Source of the DNA: Durusdinium trenchii
Taxonomy: Eukaryota > Sar > Dinophyceae > Suessiales > Symbiodiniaceae
DNA: 64,000 bases
Assembly (NCBI GenBank): GCA_963970005.1
Contig: CAXAMN010001381.1
Location: 61,363-125,362, forward strand
Direction: 5' to 3'
A model generated the notes under the pieces. The model was given only the letters and a program-made list of their open reading frames with translations. It did not search any database and was not told the origin of the DNA. Below are positions 38,347 through 48,452 of this stretch, in pieces. The translations under genes were made by a program, and so were the position numbers. Every line of letters starts with the position of its first letter. The stretch's first letter is position 1.

Positions 38347-38606
38347 GTGAGTGAGTGAGTGAGTGAGTGAGTGAGTGAGTGAGTGTGAGTGTGAGTGTGA
38401 GTGTGAGTGTGAGTGTGAGTGTGAGTGTGAGTGTGAGTGAGTGAGTGAGTGAGTGAGTGAGTGCGAGGGAGAGTGAGAGTGTGACAGTGGGTGAGTGAGT
38501 AAGAGTGAGTGAGTGAGTGAGTGAGTGAGTGAGTGAGTGAGTGAGTGAGTGAGTGTGAGCGTGTGTGAGTGAGTGAGAGTGAGAGTGAGGGAGTGGGAGA
38601 GTGAGC
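38347..38606. repeat. (GAGT/GTGA)n array
   Basis: About 260 bases of GAGT and GAGTGT repeats with a few interruptions. Minus frames through it encode Thr/Ser/His/Leu repeats and are discounted. Confidence 0.95.
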
Positions 38607-38629
38607 ATCTGAGAGCACAAAGTGCTGTG

Positions 38630-39040
38630 CCTGCCACAAAATCTGCACTTCGAGGTTCACCAAGTGCTGCTGCCTGCTACGAAATCTGCACTTCGAGGTT
38701 CACCAAGTGCTTCGCCTGCCACGAGATCTGCGCTTCGAGGTTCGTGCTGCACCTCCCACGAAATCTGCACTTTGAGGTGCGCCTGCTGCGAAATCTGCGC
38801 AACGATGTTCACAAAGTGCCGTACCTGACTGCCACGAAATCTGCAGACGAGCCACATGTCCAAAAGTCACGATTCACTGCACTTGTCACGAATCTGAGCT
38901 CCTTGACGATCACCACCATGTCTTAAGTGCTGCACCTGCCACGAAAACTGCATTTGGAAGTAAAATCACGAAAAGTCGACGTTGAAGCGCCCAAACACGA
39001 GGTTTCCCTTGCGCCTGCCACGAAAAGTCACCATCATGTG
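38630..39040 (+). repeat. 36-bp degenerate array (CACGAAATCTGCACTTCGAG)
   Basis: Roughly eleven units with the theme GCCACGAAATCTGCACTTCG then AGGTTCACCAAGTGC, decaying toward the right. In one frame it reads [13 protein letters not shown] repeats, a peptide that from memory recurs in Symbiodiniaceae models. Confidence 0.9.
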
Positions 39041-39295
39041 CGAAAATGCGCACGGCACCACAACAAGAGCGCAGTCGCTAGAAGCACCGAAATGCACGTC
39101 GAGGCTTTCGAGAGGCATGAATGTACTGTAAATAGCAGCGAATTAGCCGCACACGCCCGCGCCGCACACCTATCTAAGCACACCTGCTTTTCTCCTACCG
39201 TAAGAACCCCTAAGTGTGTCCACACTGTTTGGGGAAATACCAACATTTCAGCGAAGGCGGGTTCAAGAGCGTTGGGGATGTGACTTGTGCACGTC

Positions 39296-39660
39296 ATTTG
39301 TGTGTGTGTGACCCCTTCCGTCTCCAGGACTTTTGCTGTTTTTCCAAAAAAGCAGGGGCCATCCTCTCACCGTTGGTGGATGGCCAACGAAGAGGCCAAT
39401 GGTGAGAGCTGTCAACGTACCTCCAGTTCTACACAGGGTAACAGAAGGAAATGGTACTCTGTTGTCCCTCTTCCAGTCTACTCTACCCGGGCGGTCTCGC
39501 CCCCGTAACTCAAGCCCGCTAAGTATTCAGTAACTAGTAGTAATGGGCTAATGCGAAGCAGATGTTGAAACCTTTCTGTTTCACTGACTCCGCCACCTTA
39601 GCGTTCCTGCATTCATTTCCTCGTGGATTATCTTACTGGACGAACCCTTGTCTAAGTGTG
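39296..39660 (+). repeat. Hairpin module, copy A
   Basis: Contains CCGTCTCCAGGACTTTTGCT, GGTGGATGGCCAACGAAGAG, GTCTACTCTACCCGGGCGGT and CCTCGTGGATTATCTTACTG in the same order as copy C at 40437. The hairpin present in copy C is deleted here; only the left arm AACAGAAGGAAA remains. Confidence 0.85.
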
Positions 39661-39940
39661 AATCGCTGTGTTTTCCCACCTGGGTGCCCTTGGTGTGACT
39701 TTCTCGTTCTGCGCATGTGGGTTATGTTTTTTGGGATTGTTTTGTTTCATCCATGAACCAACTGAACCGTAGGCCGCCGGGCACACGGATAGAAAGCCGC
39801 CGGGCTTACTACGCCGAATAAACTCCCACCCCCACCCCTCCCCTCTTTCCTTCTTGCGGTTTCTTCGTTTGTTAGGTGTTTCTTCAGGCTTGTTAGGTTG
39901 TTCTTGAGGCTCGTTTCCCTGCCCCTCGGCTTCGCTTACT

Positions 39941-40104
39941 TGCAGTTCTACACAGGGTAACAGAAGGAAATGATACTCGACACTTTTCTTCTGTCAGTGC
40001 CTTTCCTTCTGTTGCCCCTTTTCTAGTCTACTCTACCCGGGCGGTCTCGCCCCCTAACTATTGCTGGCCGTAATTCAAGACCACTAAGTATTCAGTAGTT
40101 ATAC
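39941..40104 (+). repeat. Hairpin module, partial copy B
   Basis: Covers the middle of the module: TGCAGTTCTACACAGGGTAA, the AACAGAAGGAAA/TTTCCTTCTGTT hairpin arms, GTCTACTCTACCCGGGCGGT and CACTAAGTATTCAGTAG. Confidence 0.8.
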
Positions 40105-40173
40105 CTTTTTTACTACACCTACCTTTCTCTCTTGCCCTCTGCGTTTTTCTTTCTGTCTTTCTTTCCTTTTTAA

Positions 40174-40335
40174 GGCTTGTTAGGTGCCTATTCAGGTTTT
40201 CACTCCATAATTTGCCGTTCGCTCGGCAGACATGCATGGCCTTACGCCTATCTTGGCTTGTTAGGTGGCTACTCAAGTTTTGATTCCGTGATTGGCCATT
40301 CGTTCGGCCGACATGCATGCCCTTACACCTAATTT
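40174..40335 (+). repeat. 81-bp tandem repeat, two units
   Basis: Each unit starts GGCTTGTTAGGTG (40174 and 40255) and includes TTCGGCCGACATGCATG or a close variant. A third start (GGCTTGTTAGGTGGCTATTC) lies at 40391, leading into module copy C. Each unit contains a small palindrome around GCATGCATGC-like bases. Confidence 0.8.
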
Positions 40336-40436
40336 TGTCTTTTTTGCTCTTTTCTTTTTGCTTATTTTGTTGTTCTTTTTCTTTTTCTAAGGCTTGTTAG
40401 GTGGCTATTCAGGTTTCCGCGCTGTGCGGCGCTCAG

Positions 40437-40854
40437 TGTGTGTGTGTGTGTGCCCCCCACCGTCTCCAGGAGGTTTGCTGTTTTTCCCAAAAAAAGCACG
40501 GGGCCATCCCTCTCACCATTGGTGGATGGCCAATGAAGAGGCCACGGGTCAGAGCGGTAAACGTACCTGCAGTTATACACAGGGGAACAGAAGGAAATCT
40601 TTTTCGACACACTGGTGTGTCGATGCCTTTCCTTCTGTTATCCCTTTTCCAGTCTACTCGACCCGGTCGGTCACGCCCCCTAACTACTGCACGGCTGTAA
40701 TTCAAGCCCGCTAAGTATTCAGTAACTGGTAGTTATGGGCTAATGCGAAACAAGATGTTAAAACCTTTCTGTTTCGCTGACTCTGCCACCTTTCCGTTCC
40801 TGCATTCATTTCCTCGTGGATTATCTTACTGGATGAACCCTTGTTTAAGTGTGT
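40437..40854 (+). repeat. Hairpin module, copy C (longest)
   Basis: 418 bases matching copy A end to end. It includes a stem at 40586-40639: outer arms AACAGAAGGAAA and TTTCCTTCTGTT, inner arms TCGACACAC and GTGTGTCGA. A GT microsatellite marks the left edge. Confidence 0.85.
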
Positions 40855-42366
40855 GGGGATGGTGTGGGTGTCAGTACAACTGCTGGACCTGGACAAATGA
40901 ACCTTAGATGTGACTGGTAGCTTAAATTTGAAGAAGATCAAGTCAAAATGAAGCTGCTGGCACCTCCAAATACTTTCAGCAAATAAGTATAAATTCTTCA
41001 CAGGCGTTAGCCTATATAATGCTGATGCTTTCACCCTACATATGCCAAATCTGACTGACCCTTATTTTATTTGCAACATGGGTGGGGCGCAGCGCCTGAC
41101 TCTTGCTGTGTTTTGGTGGGATTTGAGATAGGAGGTCAATGTTTGCATTTTATACACTTTGAGGATTTTGAGGCTCTGACAGGCAAAGGGCAGTTTAGGT
41201 GGCAGTTGATTTATTATAGGATGGTTTTTTGCTTTTCTTGGATTTGATACTGGGACACAGTCAGGGCATTTTTTGGGCAACTGGGTTTGTAGTGTCATAT
41301 AGATGGGTAGAGGACCCAACAAGGCAATTTGTAGTACTTTATAAACTAGACTACACTGTTTTGTCAGTACTAGACTACAGTTTTGTCAGTTTTATTTTTG
41401 ACATGTTCATACATTGTCCAACCAAAAGGAAATATACAGACATCCAATCATTCAAGGCATTCAGTGTGACCTAGCCGGCTTTGTAATTAGCTGGAATTCA
41501 CCTGCTGGGCTGTTCTTGCAGTGTTGGTTGGCTACATGGAGACTTTTGGGCAGATGGGTCTCTGGGCCTTTGGCAATCGAGGCGTACCTGGAACAATGGC
41601 AGTATATAAAATGCCCTTGGTGGACGCGTGCTGTACGCATTTTATAGACTAGCTGGCTTTGTAACTAGCTGGAAGCCATCCCACAGTCACAGGCTTTCTG
41701 GTAAATCTTTACTTGAGAGTCCTTTAGAGAGGACCCCTGGCCGTGTTTGACAATGTTCTGCGATGCTGCGAGGCAGTTCATAGTTTCTGAATTTCCTTTC
41801 TGCTCACCTTTGTTTTGGCAGTGGGACCCTCACTGTATGTCTTGATCCAATTTCTATGGTGAACCCGATAAGGGCATTATATAGGCCTGCAGTTGTTGTA
41901 TGTTCAGAATCCACCTACCCCATGTTACAGTTTTGATGTTTTTTGACCAGTTTTGCGTGTTGTACGAAATTAACCGTCTCAAGGCATTTTTTCTGGCCCA
42001 AAGTTTATAGAATGAGTGCTTGTAAAAGCATCAAACCTAACAATGAAGGGGATCTGCTGATCATATTTGGTCATCTCCTGCAGTATCTCAACACCAGAGA
42101 GGAAAGGAGCAGATGGGGCTTTGTCAGTTGAGCAGTTCAAGGTTGCTTGAGACGTAGTTTGACCTGGCTTCAAACTGCCTGCGTAGACAATTGATAAGTA
42201 TTTACGGTACATGTGCTTACTCTATTCTATGTTGAAATGCGTGGACCTGCGTCTGCGGCGGTTCCCAAAACTGACGAAGCAAAATTGCACTGTCATGAAG
42301 CACGCCTGCCACTACCAGAAGTATGTAGTGAGTTCGCCTGAGTCCTCTCAGGTCAGCTGGATTTAG
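40855..42366. other. AT-rich spacer with local duplications
   Basis: ACTAGACTACA and GTTTTGTCAGT occur twice (41345-41388). GGCTTTGTAATTAGCTGGA (41479) recurs as GGCTTTGTAACTAGCTGGA (41653). Frames at 41229-41474 and 41414-41647 look protein-like but lack splice support. Confidence 0.45.
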
Positions 42367-42534
42367 GCCAGTGATGATGCGATTGCGAACGAAGTGGATT
42401 TGTCGTTAGCAATCCGTGTGATCCGCGCGCGGCCCGTGCGTCCTCGAAGTGGACTCCGCAGTGCAAGCATTCTGTTGCGCGAGCTTGTGGCGCAGATTCA
42501 GGCTCATGTGCGCCCGGAGTGGCAACCGCAAGCG
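42367..42534 (+). CDS. Candidate internal exon, 56 codons
   Basis: Follows CAGCTGGATTTAG and ends at CAAGCG before GTGTAA; exactly 56 codons in phase 0. It reads ASDDAIANEVDLSLAIRVIR, ARPVRPRSGLRSASILLREL, VAQIQAHVRPEWQPQA. No ATG, so it is invisible to ATG-based ORF searches. The G/C-rich third positions and helix-like SASILLRELVAQIQAHV make this one of the better exons. Confidence 0.47.
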
Positions 42535-42789
42535 GTGTAAGCTGGCACCGCCCCGCACACTGAAAGAAACCAGGCGCATAGTATTATTGCATACTGCTGA
42601 TGAATCACATCCGGGGTCCTTGGTTCTGATTGTTTGACAAGCGAAGCCTGTTTGAGATGAGCAATTTCCTGTTACGAGGGGTGAGGTGATATGGCTTGCA
42701 GTTCGTGAGCTGGAAACGCAAACGTCAAGTTTCATATGATGAAGGGAGCAATCACTGATCACCCTTGGCTCGTGAGTAGAATCGCACCC

Positions 42790-42981
42790 TCAGTGCAGTG
42801 ATGCTCCATGCAAGGATGGCAATGCGTCCCAAGAAGGTCGGGAGGGTCTTGGATCGATGCGGGCATGGAGTGGAGTGGGCTGCTGGTGGAGATTGACGCG
42901 GGAATCGATGAACACGGCTTCAATTCCAATACGTTTTTTTGATGATGAGCTAGTATCCACTTTGGCGAGAACGAGGTCCAT
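42790..42981 (-). CDS. Candidate exon or small ORF, minus strand
   Basis: 63 codons from ATG 42981: MDLVLAKVDTSSSSKKRIGI, EAVFIDSRVNLHQQPTPLHA, RIDPRPSRPSWDALPSLHGA. It has no open rival on the plus strand. Confidence 0.32.
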   Translation of the reverse strand: MDLVLAKVDTSSSSKKRIGIEAVFIDSRVNLHQQPTPLHARIDPRPSRPSWDALPSLHGASLH

Positions 42982-43259
42982 CGTTCAGAAGACTCCCCAT
43001 TGAATGCCGTTTCATGTATGGTCCAGCACAGAGATAATCATACTTTATTGCTTCAAGGTTGGCAACAGATTGAACTCACCATGGACAACAATAACACCAT
43101 TTTTGCATGTGACACCAAAAATTTGAATGTTCCTGAAACGTGGGAACACGTATCAAAAACAACCCGGTTTGTGACCGTTCGGACCACCGGGAGGGGATTG
43201 AACGTATCATGGTTCAGGACAATGTTCCCATTTTGTAGCGTCGTTTCACGGTAGACACA

Positions 43260-43660
43260 GGATCATGAACATATGATACAAACAAAAAACAAAACTTCCC
43301 TCGACATTCCATCAAACATCTATGTCATATCAATCTGTGGCGAAAGGAAAGCATGGTGTTGCGTCAGGTTGCGTAAATTCCATGTTGAACACACTTCTTG
43401 CATACGTGTTTCGTAAATATTGTTTTTTTGGCATGAACATAATGTTGCATAAACAAATCCCTCGGGGAACCGTTCGCAATCATAATTGTGTCATGGGGAA
43501 ATTTTTTGCATAAAAATTGTGTTAACCAAGGCCTCGCGTAAGCTAAAACAGTGGTTGCGTAATATTAATAATAACGTGCAAACACAAACGTAACAACTTG
43601 ATACGACATAAAAGTTCAATCATACGTAGTAATTGGCCGAAGTTCATATGTGGTTTTGGT
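43260..43660. other. AT-rich segment with TTGCGTAA-like motifs
   Basis: TTGCGTAA, TTTCGTAA, TTGCATAA or CGCGTAA occur about seven times in 250 bases (43370-43570). There is no supported gene. Confidence 0.5.
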
Positions 43661-43942
43661 TTGTTTTAATGAAGGTATGGAAATTGCACCGGAGATATCT
43701 CCAGTTCGTCGCGAAAATTGAGGGCATTGAATTCAATCCGAACCTAGCAATTATCCATCAAGTTTGTTGCTCGAATCACTGCACTTAAACCCTAAATGTT
43801 CCAGAAAGATTTGAACCCAGGAATTCCAGAGAACCACTTTCAACATGACATGGTGTTCCATAAAATTCAGAATTCTATGCAGTTAGGGACCATCCGTATC
43901 TGCTCCACTTGGTTTCGGTACCTAAGACCCTACACTGTTTGA

Positions 43943-44107
43943 ATGTCCAAAGTGCCCGCCTCCCCATTCTTGTCCAGTGCGCCCCAACAAAACAACAACC
44001 ACCCGCCATCGCCGCAGCTGGCAGCTGTTGCACCTGAATTCGGAGCCCGCTTTTTTGAAGCTCCTTCCAAACGGAAGGTGGTCTCCAGAGAAACCAAGCC
44101 GACATGA
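43943..44107 (+). CDS. Small ORF, 54 codons
   Basis: ATG 43943 to TGA 44107: MSKVPASPFLSSAPQQNNNH, PPSPQLAAVAPEFGARFFEA, PSKRKVVSRETKPT. Pro/Gln/Asn-rich start, then a compact basic end. Codons are regular. It could be a whole small gene or a terminal exon. A minus frame (43922-44191) overlaps. Confidence 0.35.
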   Translation: MSKVPASPFLSSAPQQNNNHPPSPQLAAVAPEFGARFFEAPSKRKVVSRETKPT

Positions 44108-44213
44108 GCCAATCTCATCGATTTGTTTGTCAGAAGATGTCAGAAGTGTGTTTACTTCATGTGCCAACATGAAGCCCAGAAGGGTTAACATATTTAATGT
44201 TTATTAAATGTTG

Positions 44214-44384
44214 ATGTTGTTTTGTTCAACGTTTTTCGACAACGGCGGCTGGCACGCTCTGGAGACCCGAGACAGCTTCCGGCTCGGCGAGCTCGGTCCG
44301 GTGGACCTCGGTCCGGTAGGTCAAAAACGGTACGGCCAAGCGACCACAGATCAGAGATGTTGGTTTAATCCACAATTTGTGTAA
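44214..44384 (+). CDS. Small ORF or exon, 56 codons
   Basis: ATG 44214 to TAA 44384. The core DNGGWHALETRDSFRLGELG then PVDLGP is followed by GTAGGT, a possible donor at 44315. GC-rich and regular only in that core (44240-44314). It lies 106 bases after the previous ORF on the same strand. Confidence 0.35.
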   Translation: MLFCSTFFDNGGWHALETRDSFRLGELGPVDLGPVGQKRYGQATTDQRCWFNPQFV

Positions 44385-44707
44385 CCATTGAGCAATCAAA
44401 CTCAGACTAGTTAGATGGCGACATCATTCATTAACTCTCAGGTAGCTTGGGTGCATTGGACTACATGGCAAGAGAAGATTGAGCCATTTGTATTTGGATG
44501 TATTTGGTACTAAGAGTTTTACACAATTTGTCATTTGTTGAGCCCGCGGCATGGGTGAAAAGCCATGGCTTTTGCAGAGGTGGGGACCGACCAGTCGCTC
44601 GCGAGTGATGATGTGGCCATGGCCCCATGCGACCGTCGAAGCTCTATCGAAACCATTGATTCATGCTCTTCGTCCACCTTCATTCTACTATACACTCTTA
44701 GCCCTTT

Positions 44708-45046
44708 TTGATTTTTGGATCCATCTTCTGTTCGTGTGAAAACCGTGTTATGTGTTCCATGTGTTTCTCTTCAGGACTGAACCCCATCCCTGGAATTGCG
44801 GTTCGGGACTGCATCGCCTTTGGGACGCTTTGGGCCCAGAATGCCACCAAAAAATCCGATTTGGAGCAGTCAGCTATTATTCTCACCTCCCTGATAGATC
44901 ATAGATCTCAGGGTGGATTCATTTCAGGCCTGGAGATGAGGAGTAGGACTCATGAACTTGGAGTTTGCAGTCGGGGCGTCCTTTTTGCCAGTGGGTGTGC
45001 CACATCCAGTGGGTGTGCCACATTATTAGAGTCATGGCCTATATAG
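44708..45046 (+). CDS. Candidate exon after CTCTTCAG acceptor
   Basis: The frame is open for 112 codons; an acceptor (GTGTTTCTCTTCAG) at 44774 suggests the exon starts at 44775 with GLNPIPGIAVRDCIAFGTLW then AQNATKKSDLEQSAIILTSL. Its 3' part includes a perfect tandem duplication of 18 bases (44988-45023), giving SGCATSSGCAT. Confidence 0.38.
   Translation: MIFGSIFCSCENRVMCSMCFSSGLNPIPGIAVRDCIAFGTLWAQNATKKSDLEQSAIILTSLIDHRSQGGFISGLEMRSRTHELGVCSRGVLFASGCATSSGCATLLESWPI
44988..45023 (+). repeat. 18-bp perfect tandem duplication
   Basis: CCAGTGGGTGTGCCACAT occurs twice in a row. The length is a multiple of three, so the overlapping frame is kept. Confidence 0.9.
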
Positions 45047-45107
45047 GATGAACATAAGTAATTTGGAGATGATGATTTGAGAATCCACATTGCACCTTCG
45101 TCTTCAG

Positions 45108-45268
45108 GAAAGACGCAGACCCTGAATCGGACTTATATGGACTTAGCGGAAAACTGTGGCGAGACGTCTTTCTCCGCAGATCCCTCGGTCTTTCACACCC
45201 GTCGCACGAAGATCAGACATGAGCCGAGCCGCGCGAGAATGGGGGAGTTTCTTGGGACATCTCACCAG
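45108..45268 (+). CDS. Candidate internal exon with clear splice sites
   Basis: Begins after CACCTTCGTCTTCAG and ends ACCAG before GTGCGA. The through-open frame reads KTQTLNRTYMDLAENCGETS, ADPSVFHTRRTKIRHEPSRA, RMGEFLGTSHQ. Two other frames are partly open (KDADPESDLYGLSGKLWRDV; and 45156-45422), so frame is uncertain though the exon edges are good. Confidence 0.42.
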
Positions 45269-45424
45269 GTGCGAGCGACACACCGGGGAAGCATTTGGAG
45301 AGATGTTTTTTCCTTCGCCGCAGGTTGAAACCTGGAAGACTCCAAGAGACATCAAGAGATCTTCTCCAGAACCCCCCAGATCCGGTCTGAGGAGTTGGAA
45401 CGTGGGGGGAGATCCGATGTAGAA

Positions 45425-45490
45425 TGGTCATTGCTGGGTATAATCTATATATATAATATATAATATATAGCCCAATGGTCATAGGGGGCT
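45425..45490. repeat. AT palindrome
   Basis: CTATATATATAATATATAAT then ATATAG, bordered by GGTCAT on the left (TGGTCATTGCTGG) and right (TGGTCATAGGGGG). The repeated border could mark a small duplication. Confidence 0.6.
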
Positions 45491-46259
45491 GGAGTAGAGA
45501 CCTGACCCAACCCCGATGTACCAGCACCCTACTCTACAAGTCTCCTTTCATGGTGGCTTTTGGAGACTAAAAAGTGGCAGGTGGTGATAGGTGGTGACCT
45601 GAAGTCGTCCGGTGCTGGCAGGTATATGTATGCCAGTCCTATCAAGTGTTTGGAGATATAGAACTCATGTATACTCATGTGCTCACCGAGATAGGATGTG
45701 TTGATTCTCGAAACAGTTATAATTCCCAAGAGAGTCATGCATCGGCAATGATTGGTTTTCATACTGATCTGGCTTGTCAGCGGGGGGATGCGGACTTGCT
45801 TTCCACTGTGAGGAAAGCACACATGGTTAGATGGCATATCTGTGGTAAAAGAACTCATCAATAAATCCAAACAAAACACCATATCCAATTGAACACACGA
45901 CAAATGCTGACCCAGACTCATTTGCCTCCTTGGCCCCAACTGCAACCACGCATTGCAACCTCCAAAATGCACCAAGCAATGGCCGGTTTCCCAAAATGAT
46001 CCAGCAGTCACTTGGAGTAGGGTGCGATCCATGGAGGTTAGGGGTTCCCATTATCCACCACCCCGACATGTGACTCCTGGTTCAACGTTCTTTCCGACCT
46101 TCTCCAGCGCAGACACTCTCCCCCCCCACTGCTAAGACGCAGGTCGAGGGCCGATCTCCCTCCATGTTGGGCCTACAAGCAGGTGCCCATCCGCGCACGC
46201 GCAGGTGGTCCGAAATCCTTTTCCTTCCAGAGTCCAGCGCAATTTCGGCATAGATCGGT

Positions 46260-47198
46260 TCAACCACGACACACAAGGATGGAACCAGTTCTTCCTGTCC
46301 AAAAATCGCTAGTCACTTTGATATCTCGGAGTGAAGCTCTTCTTTGGCCAAGTCTGTCTCTCCAGGACCCATGCCATCCACTTCCATGATTGTTGAAGGG
46401 AGGGTCAGAAAGCCTCGTGGTTTCTTCCTTGGATGCTGAAGAACCTGGAAAGATGGTGAAGGGACTCCAATCGACCTCTTCCTGGGGCGATTTCATGCCA
46501 CCGACTTCTTCCAAGTCTCCTTTGGTGTCTTTTGGAGGTCCAAAAGTGTATGGTGACCTGATGTCGGAGGGGTGCTGGTAGAAACCCCATGGCCAGGGAG
46601 CCCTGGAAGGAGATTTCATTCGATTAAACTTCATTTGACTCCCTGGAACAATCGTGGAAGTGGATGGCATTTGCTGCTTGAAGCTGGTCGCTTCAGCTTG
46701 TTTGAAGCTGGGCGCTTCATGGCTCCTATCCTTTCCCTGGTGATTTTGGATTCCCTTCTGGGCTGAAGAGACTCGATCCAACACACGATGACCCTGGCAG
46801 CCAGCCCCCGAACTCCAAACAACCAGATTCTGAAAAAAATATACACAAACTGTTGCGGAAGCTCCAAACATCATTAGCATGAATGAGCCACAATCCAAAC
46901 AAATTGCTCCTTGCTCCTTGCTCCATCCACCTCTTAAGGAAAAGCCTCCACCTTTCGGAACCCATGGGACGGCCGCTTTCGGAAAGCGGGCGACATCGCT
47001 GCGCCACGGCGAAGCGAAGAGGTCGACTGCCGCTGCCGGGATCGGTCTATGAGCCGAAGGAGCCCGAGTTCGGAGCTGTGTTGGGAATAGGGATGGGAAA
47101 AAGGGGCTGGGAAACGGGGAAAAGAATCCGTTCAATAAATGGTTAGCCACACGAGCTTCGATGATTCTGCTGTTCGGTTTCGTCATTTTGATCACCAT
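46260..47198 (-). CDS. Long 312-codon ORF spanning a family B element
   Basis: Longest frame in the window. Its middle and end come from the family B element (FNNHGSGWHGSW at the 3' side). The N-terminal third is GC-rich (RTRAPSAHRPIPAAAVDLFA, then SPWRSDVARFPKAAVPWVPK), the centre hydrophobic and Cys-rich. The plus strand is open across 46883-47146 too. It may be an expressed gene that has taken in a mobile element or a chance frame. Confidence 0.22.
   Translation of the reverse strand: MVIKMTKPNSRIIEARVANHLLNGFFSPFPSPFFPSLFPTQLRTRAPSAHRPIPAAAVDLFASPWRSDVARFPKAAVPWVPKGGGFSLRGGWSKEQGAICLDCGSFMLMMFGASATVCVYFFQNLVVWSSGAGCQGHRVLDRVSSAQKGIQNHQGKDRSHEAPSFKQAEATSFKQQMPSTSTIVPGSQMKFNRMKSPSRAPWPWGFYQHPSDIRSPYTFGPPKDTKGDLEEVGGMKSPQEEVDWSPFTIFPGSSASKEETTRLSDPPFNNHGSGWHGSWRDRLGQRRASLRDIKVTSDFWTGRTGSILVCRG
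46373..46668. mobile_element. Inverted-repeat element, family B, copy 1
   Basis: Ends GCCATCCACTTCCATGATTG and CAATCGTGGAAGTGGATGGC pair with one mismatch; pairing then continues weakly (GGGAG). The element is 296 bases. Its interior (46505-46580: TCTCCTTTGGTGTCTTTTGG and GTGACCTGATGTCGG) matches 45540-45615 (TCTCCTTTCATGGTGGCTTT, GTGACCTGAAGTCG). Just outside the right end is a 24-base duplication (TTGAAGCTGGTCGCTTCAGC). Confidence 0.7.
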
Positions 47199-47688
47199 CG
47201 ATCACATGGAACCGCGTGCACGACGCTAGATGGCGGTCTTGGAGCACTCATGTTTTGTGGGCTCGCAGTCTGCAAGTGGCTTGTGTGTGAGTCGCCGATT
47301 GTGGAATGTCTTTGCCAGACATCTCACAGCCCCATGTCAGTATGAGAAGTTCAGTGCGCAGCTGGGCGGATGTCACCAAGGGTTGTAGCACAGTCGAAAC
47401 AAAGGCCACAAGCTTTCTGTTGCATGCGGCCTGCAATGGCCTGCAAGAAATACATGCACAGGTTTGAAGATTGTTTTTGGACCACACCTACCACTACCAA
47501 GACCTAATTACATAGGGGTGGTCCAGCATGCTAGAATAAACTCTTTGGCGCCCTCTAACAGGTCAACACTCCAATTGTCTTAATCTCCCAAAGCCACGAA
47601 ACAAGACCTGTTGGAGGGGTATGACCGAGTCTTCAACACTTCATAACATTTCAACATATTGTATATTTTCTTTACATGAGCTCTTCAT

Positions 47689-47781
47689 ACACTCCCCGAA
47701 ATGATCATGGAAGTGGCAAATGGTCCATTGGGTGACCATTTTCCGGTGGTTTTCCACTTCCGTGATTATTTCAGGAAGTGT
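47689..47781. mobile_element. Fold-back element, family B-like, copy 2
   Basis: A near-perfect hairpin of 93 bases. The left arm, CCCGAAATGATCATGGAAGT then GGCAAATGGTC, pairs with GACCATTTTCC and CCACTTCCGTGATTATTTCA. It shares the CCACTTCC(A/G)TGAT motif with copy 1 and with degenerate sites at 29.8 and 56.2 kb. Confidence 0.7.
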
Positions 47782-48215
47782 ATTTTGGGGGGAAGTCGAG
47801 GCGACTTCCGTTGAGGCCCAAATAATCCCACAATCGCGTCGAGGTTTACCATCGAAACATCTCGAAACAATTCGGCACCCTGGGCAAAGAGTTCACTTAG
47901 CTCTAAAGAAGTTAACAAAGATGAAGTTGAAGAGCCTGGCTGTGGCTGAAACACTCTGGTTTAGATTCTGGCCAAAAACCGCGCCATGCTGCGCAGCGCG
48001 CACAGGACAATCTGAGAGTTTCGGCCGCCGCAACTGGGCAAACAGGGGAGAGGGGTTATCGTTGCTTTTGACCCATAGTCCATAGACATGCAGACCTGGA
48101 TCCCGTTTGCTTACTCCATCGCGTCAAACACGGCCGTGCGGATGTTCTGAACCCCTAGGATAATTTTGTCATGATATGTCATGGCAATTGGCTGCCAGCG
48201 GATATATGATGAATT

Positions 48216-48452
48216 ATGATGATATATGTTTGGGACATGTTCCGTGAAGTGCTAAGTGTCGATACCCATGCCATACGGCGTTGGCAGGCCACCCTGAGAA
48301 TGTTGTTTACCCAGTTGCACATGCTTGATATGAGAACCGCCCAGGCAGTCGAAAGTGCTTTGCAAAAGCGATGGTGCAGTGGAATGCAACGAAACAGTGA
48401 AGTTCTGGTGCAAGAGTTTCTTGGAGGAATTGGTGCCAGAGATTCTGCATGA
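48216..48452 (+). CDS. Candidate exon, helical
   Basis: 78 codons ending TGA 48452: VDTHAIRRWQATLRMLFTQL, HMLDMRTAQAVESALQKRWC, NSEVLVQEFLGGIGARDSA. The regular alternation of charged and hydrophobic residues suggests helices. A minus frame (48252-48524) is open too. Confidence 0.35.
   Translation: MMIYVWDMFREVLSVDTHAIRRWQATLRMLFTQLHMLDMRTAQAVESALQKRWCSGMQRNSEVLVQEFLGGIGARDSA

Noticed and set aside
38028-38663. 211-codon minus-strand ORF
   Set aside because: Over half is Thr/His/Ser/Leu repeat from the GAGT array, which stays open in several frames by composition.
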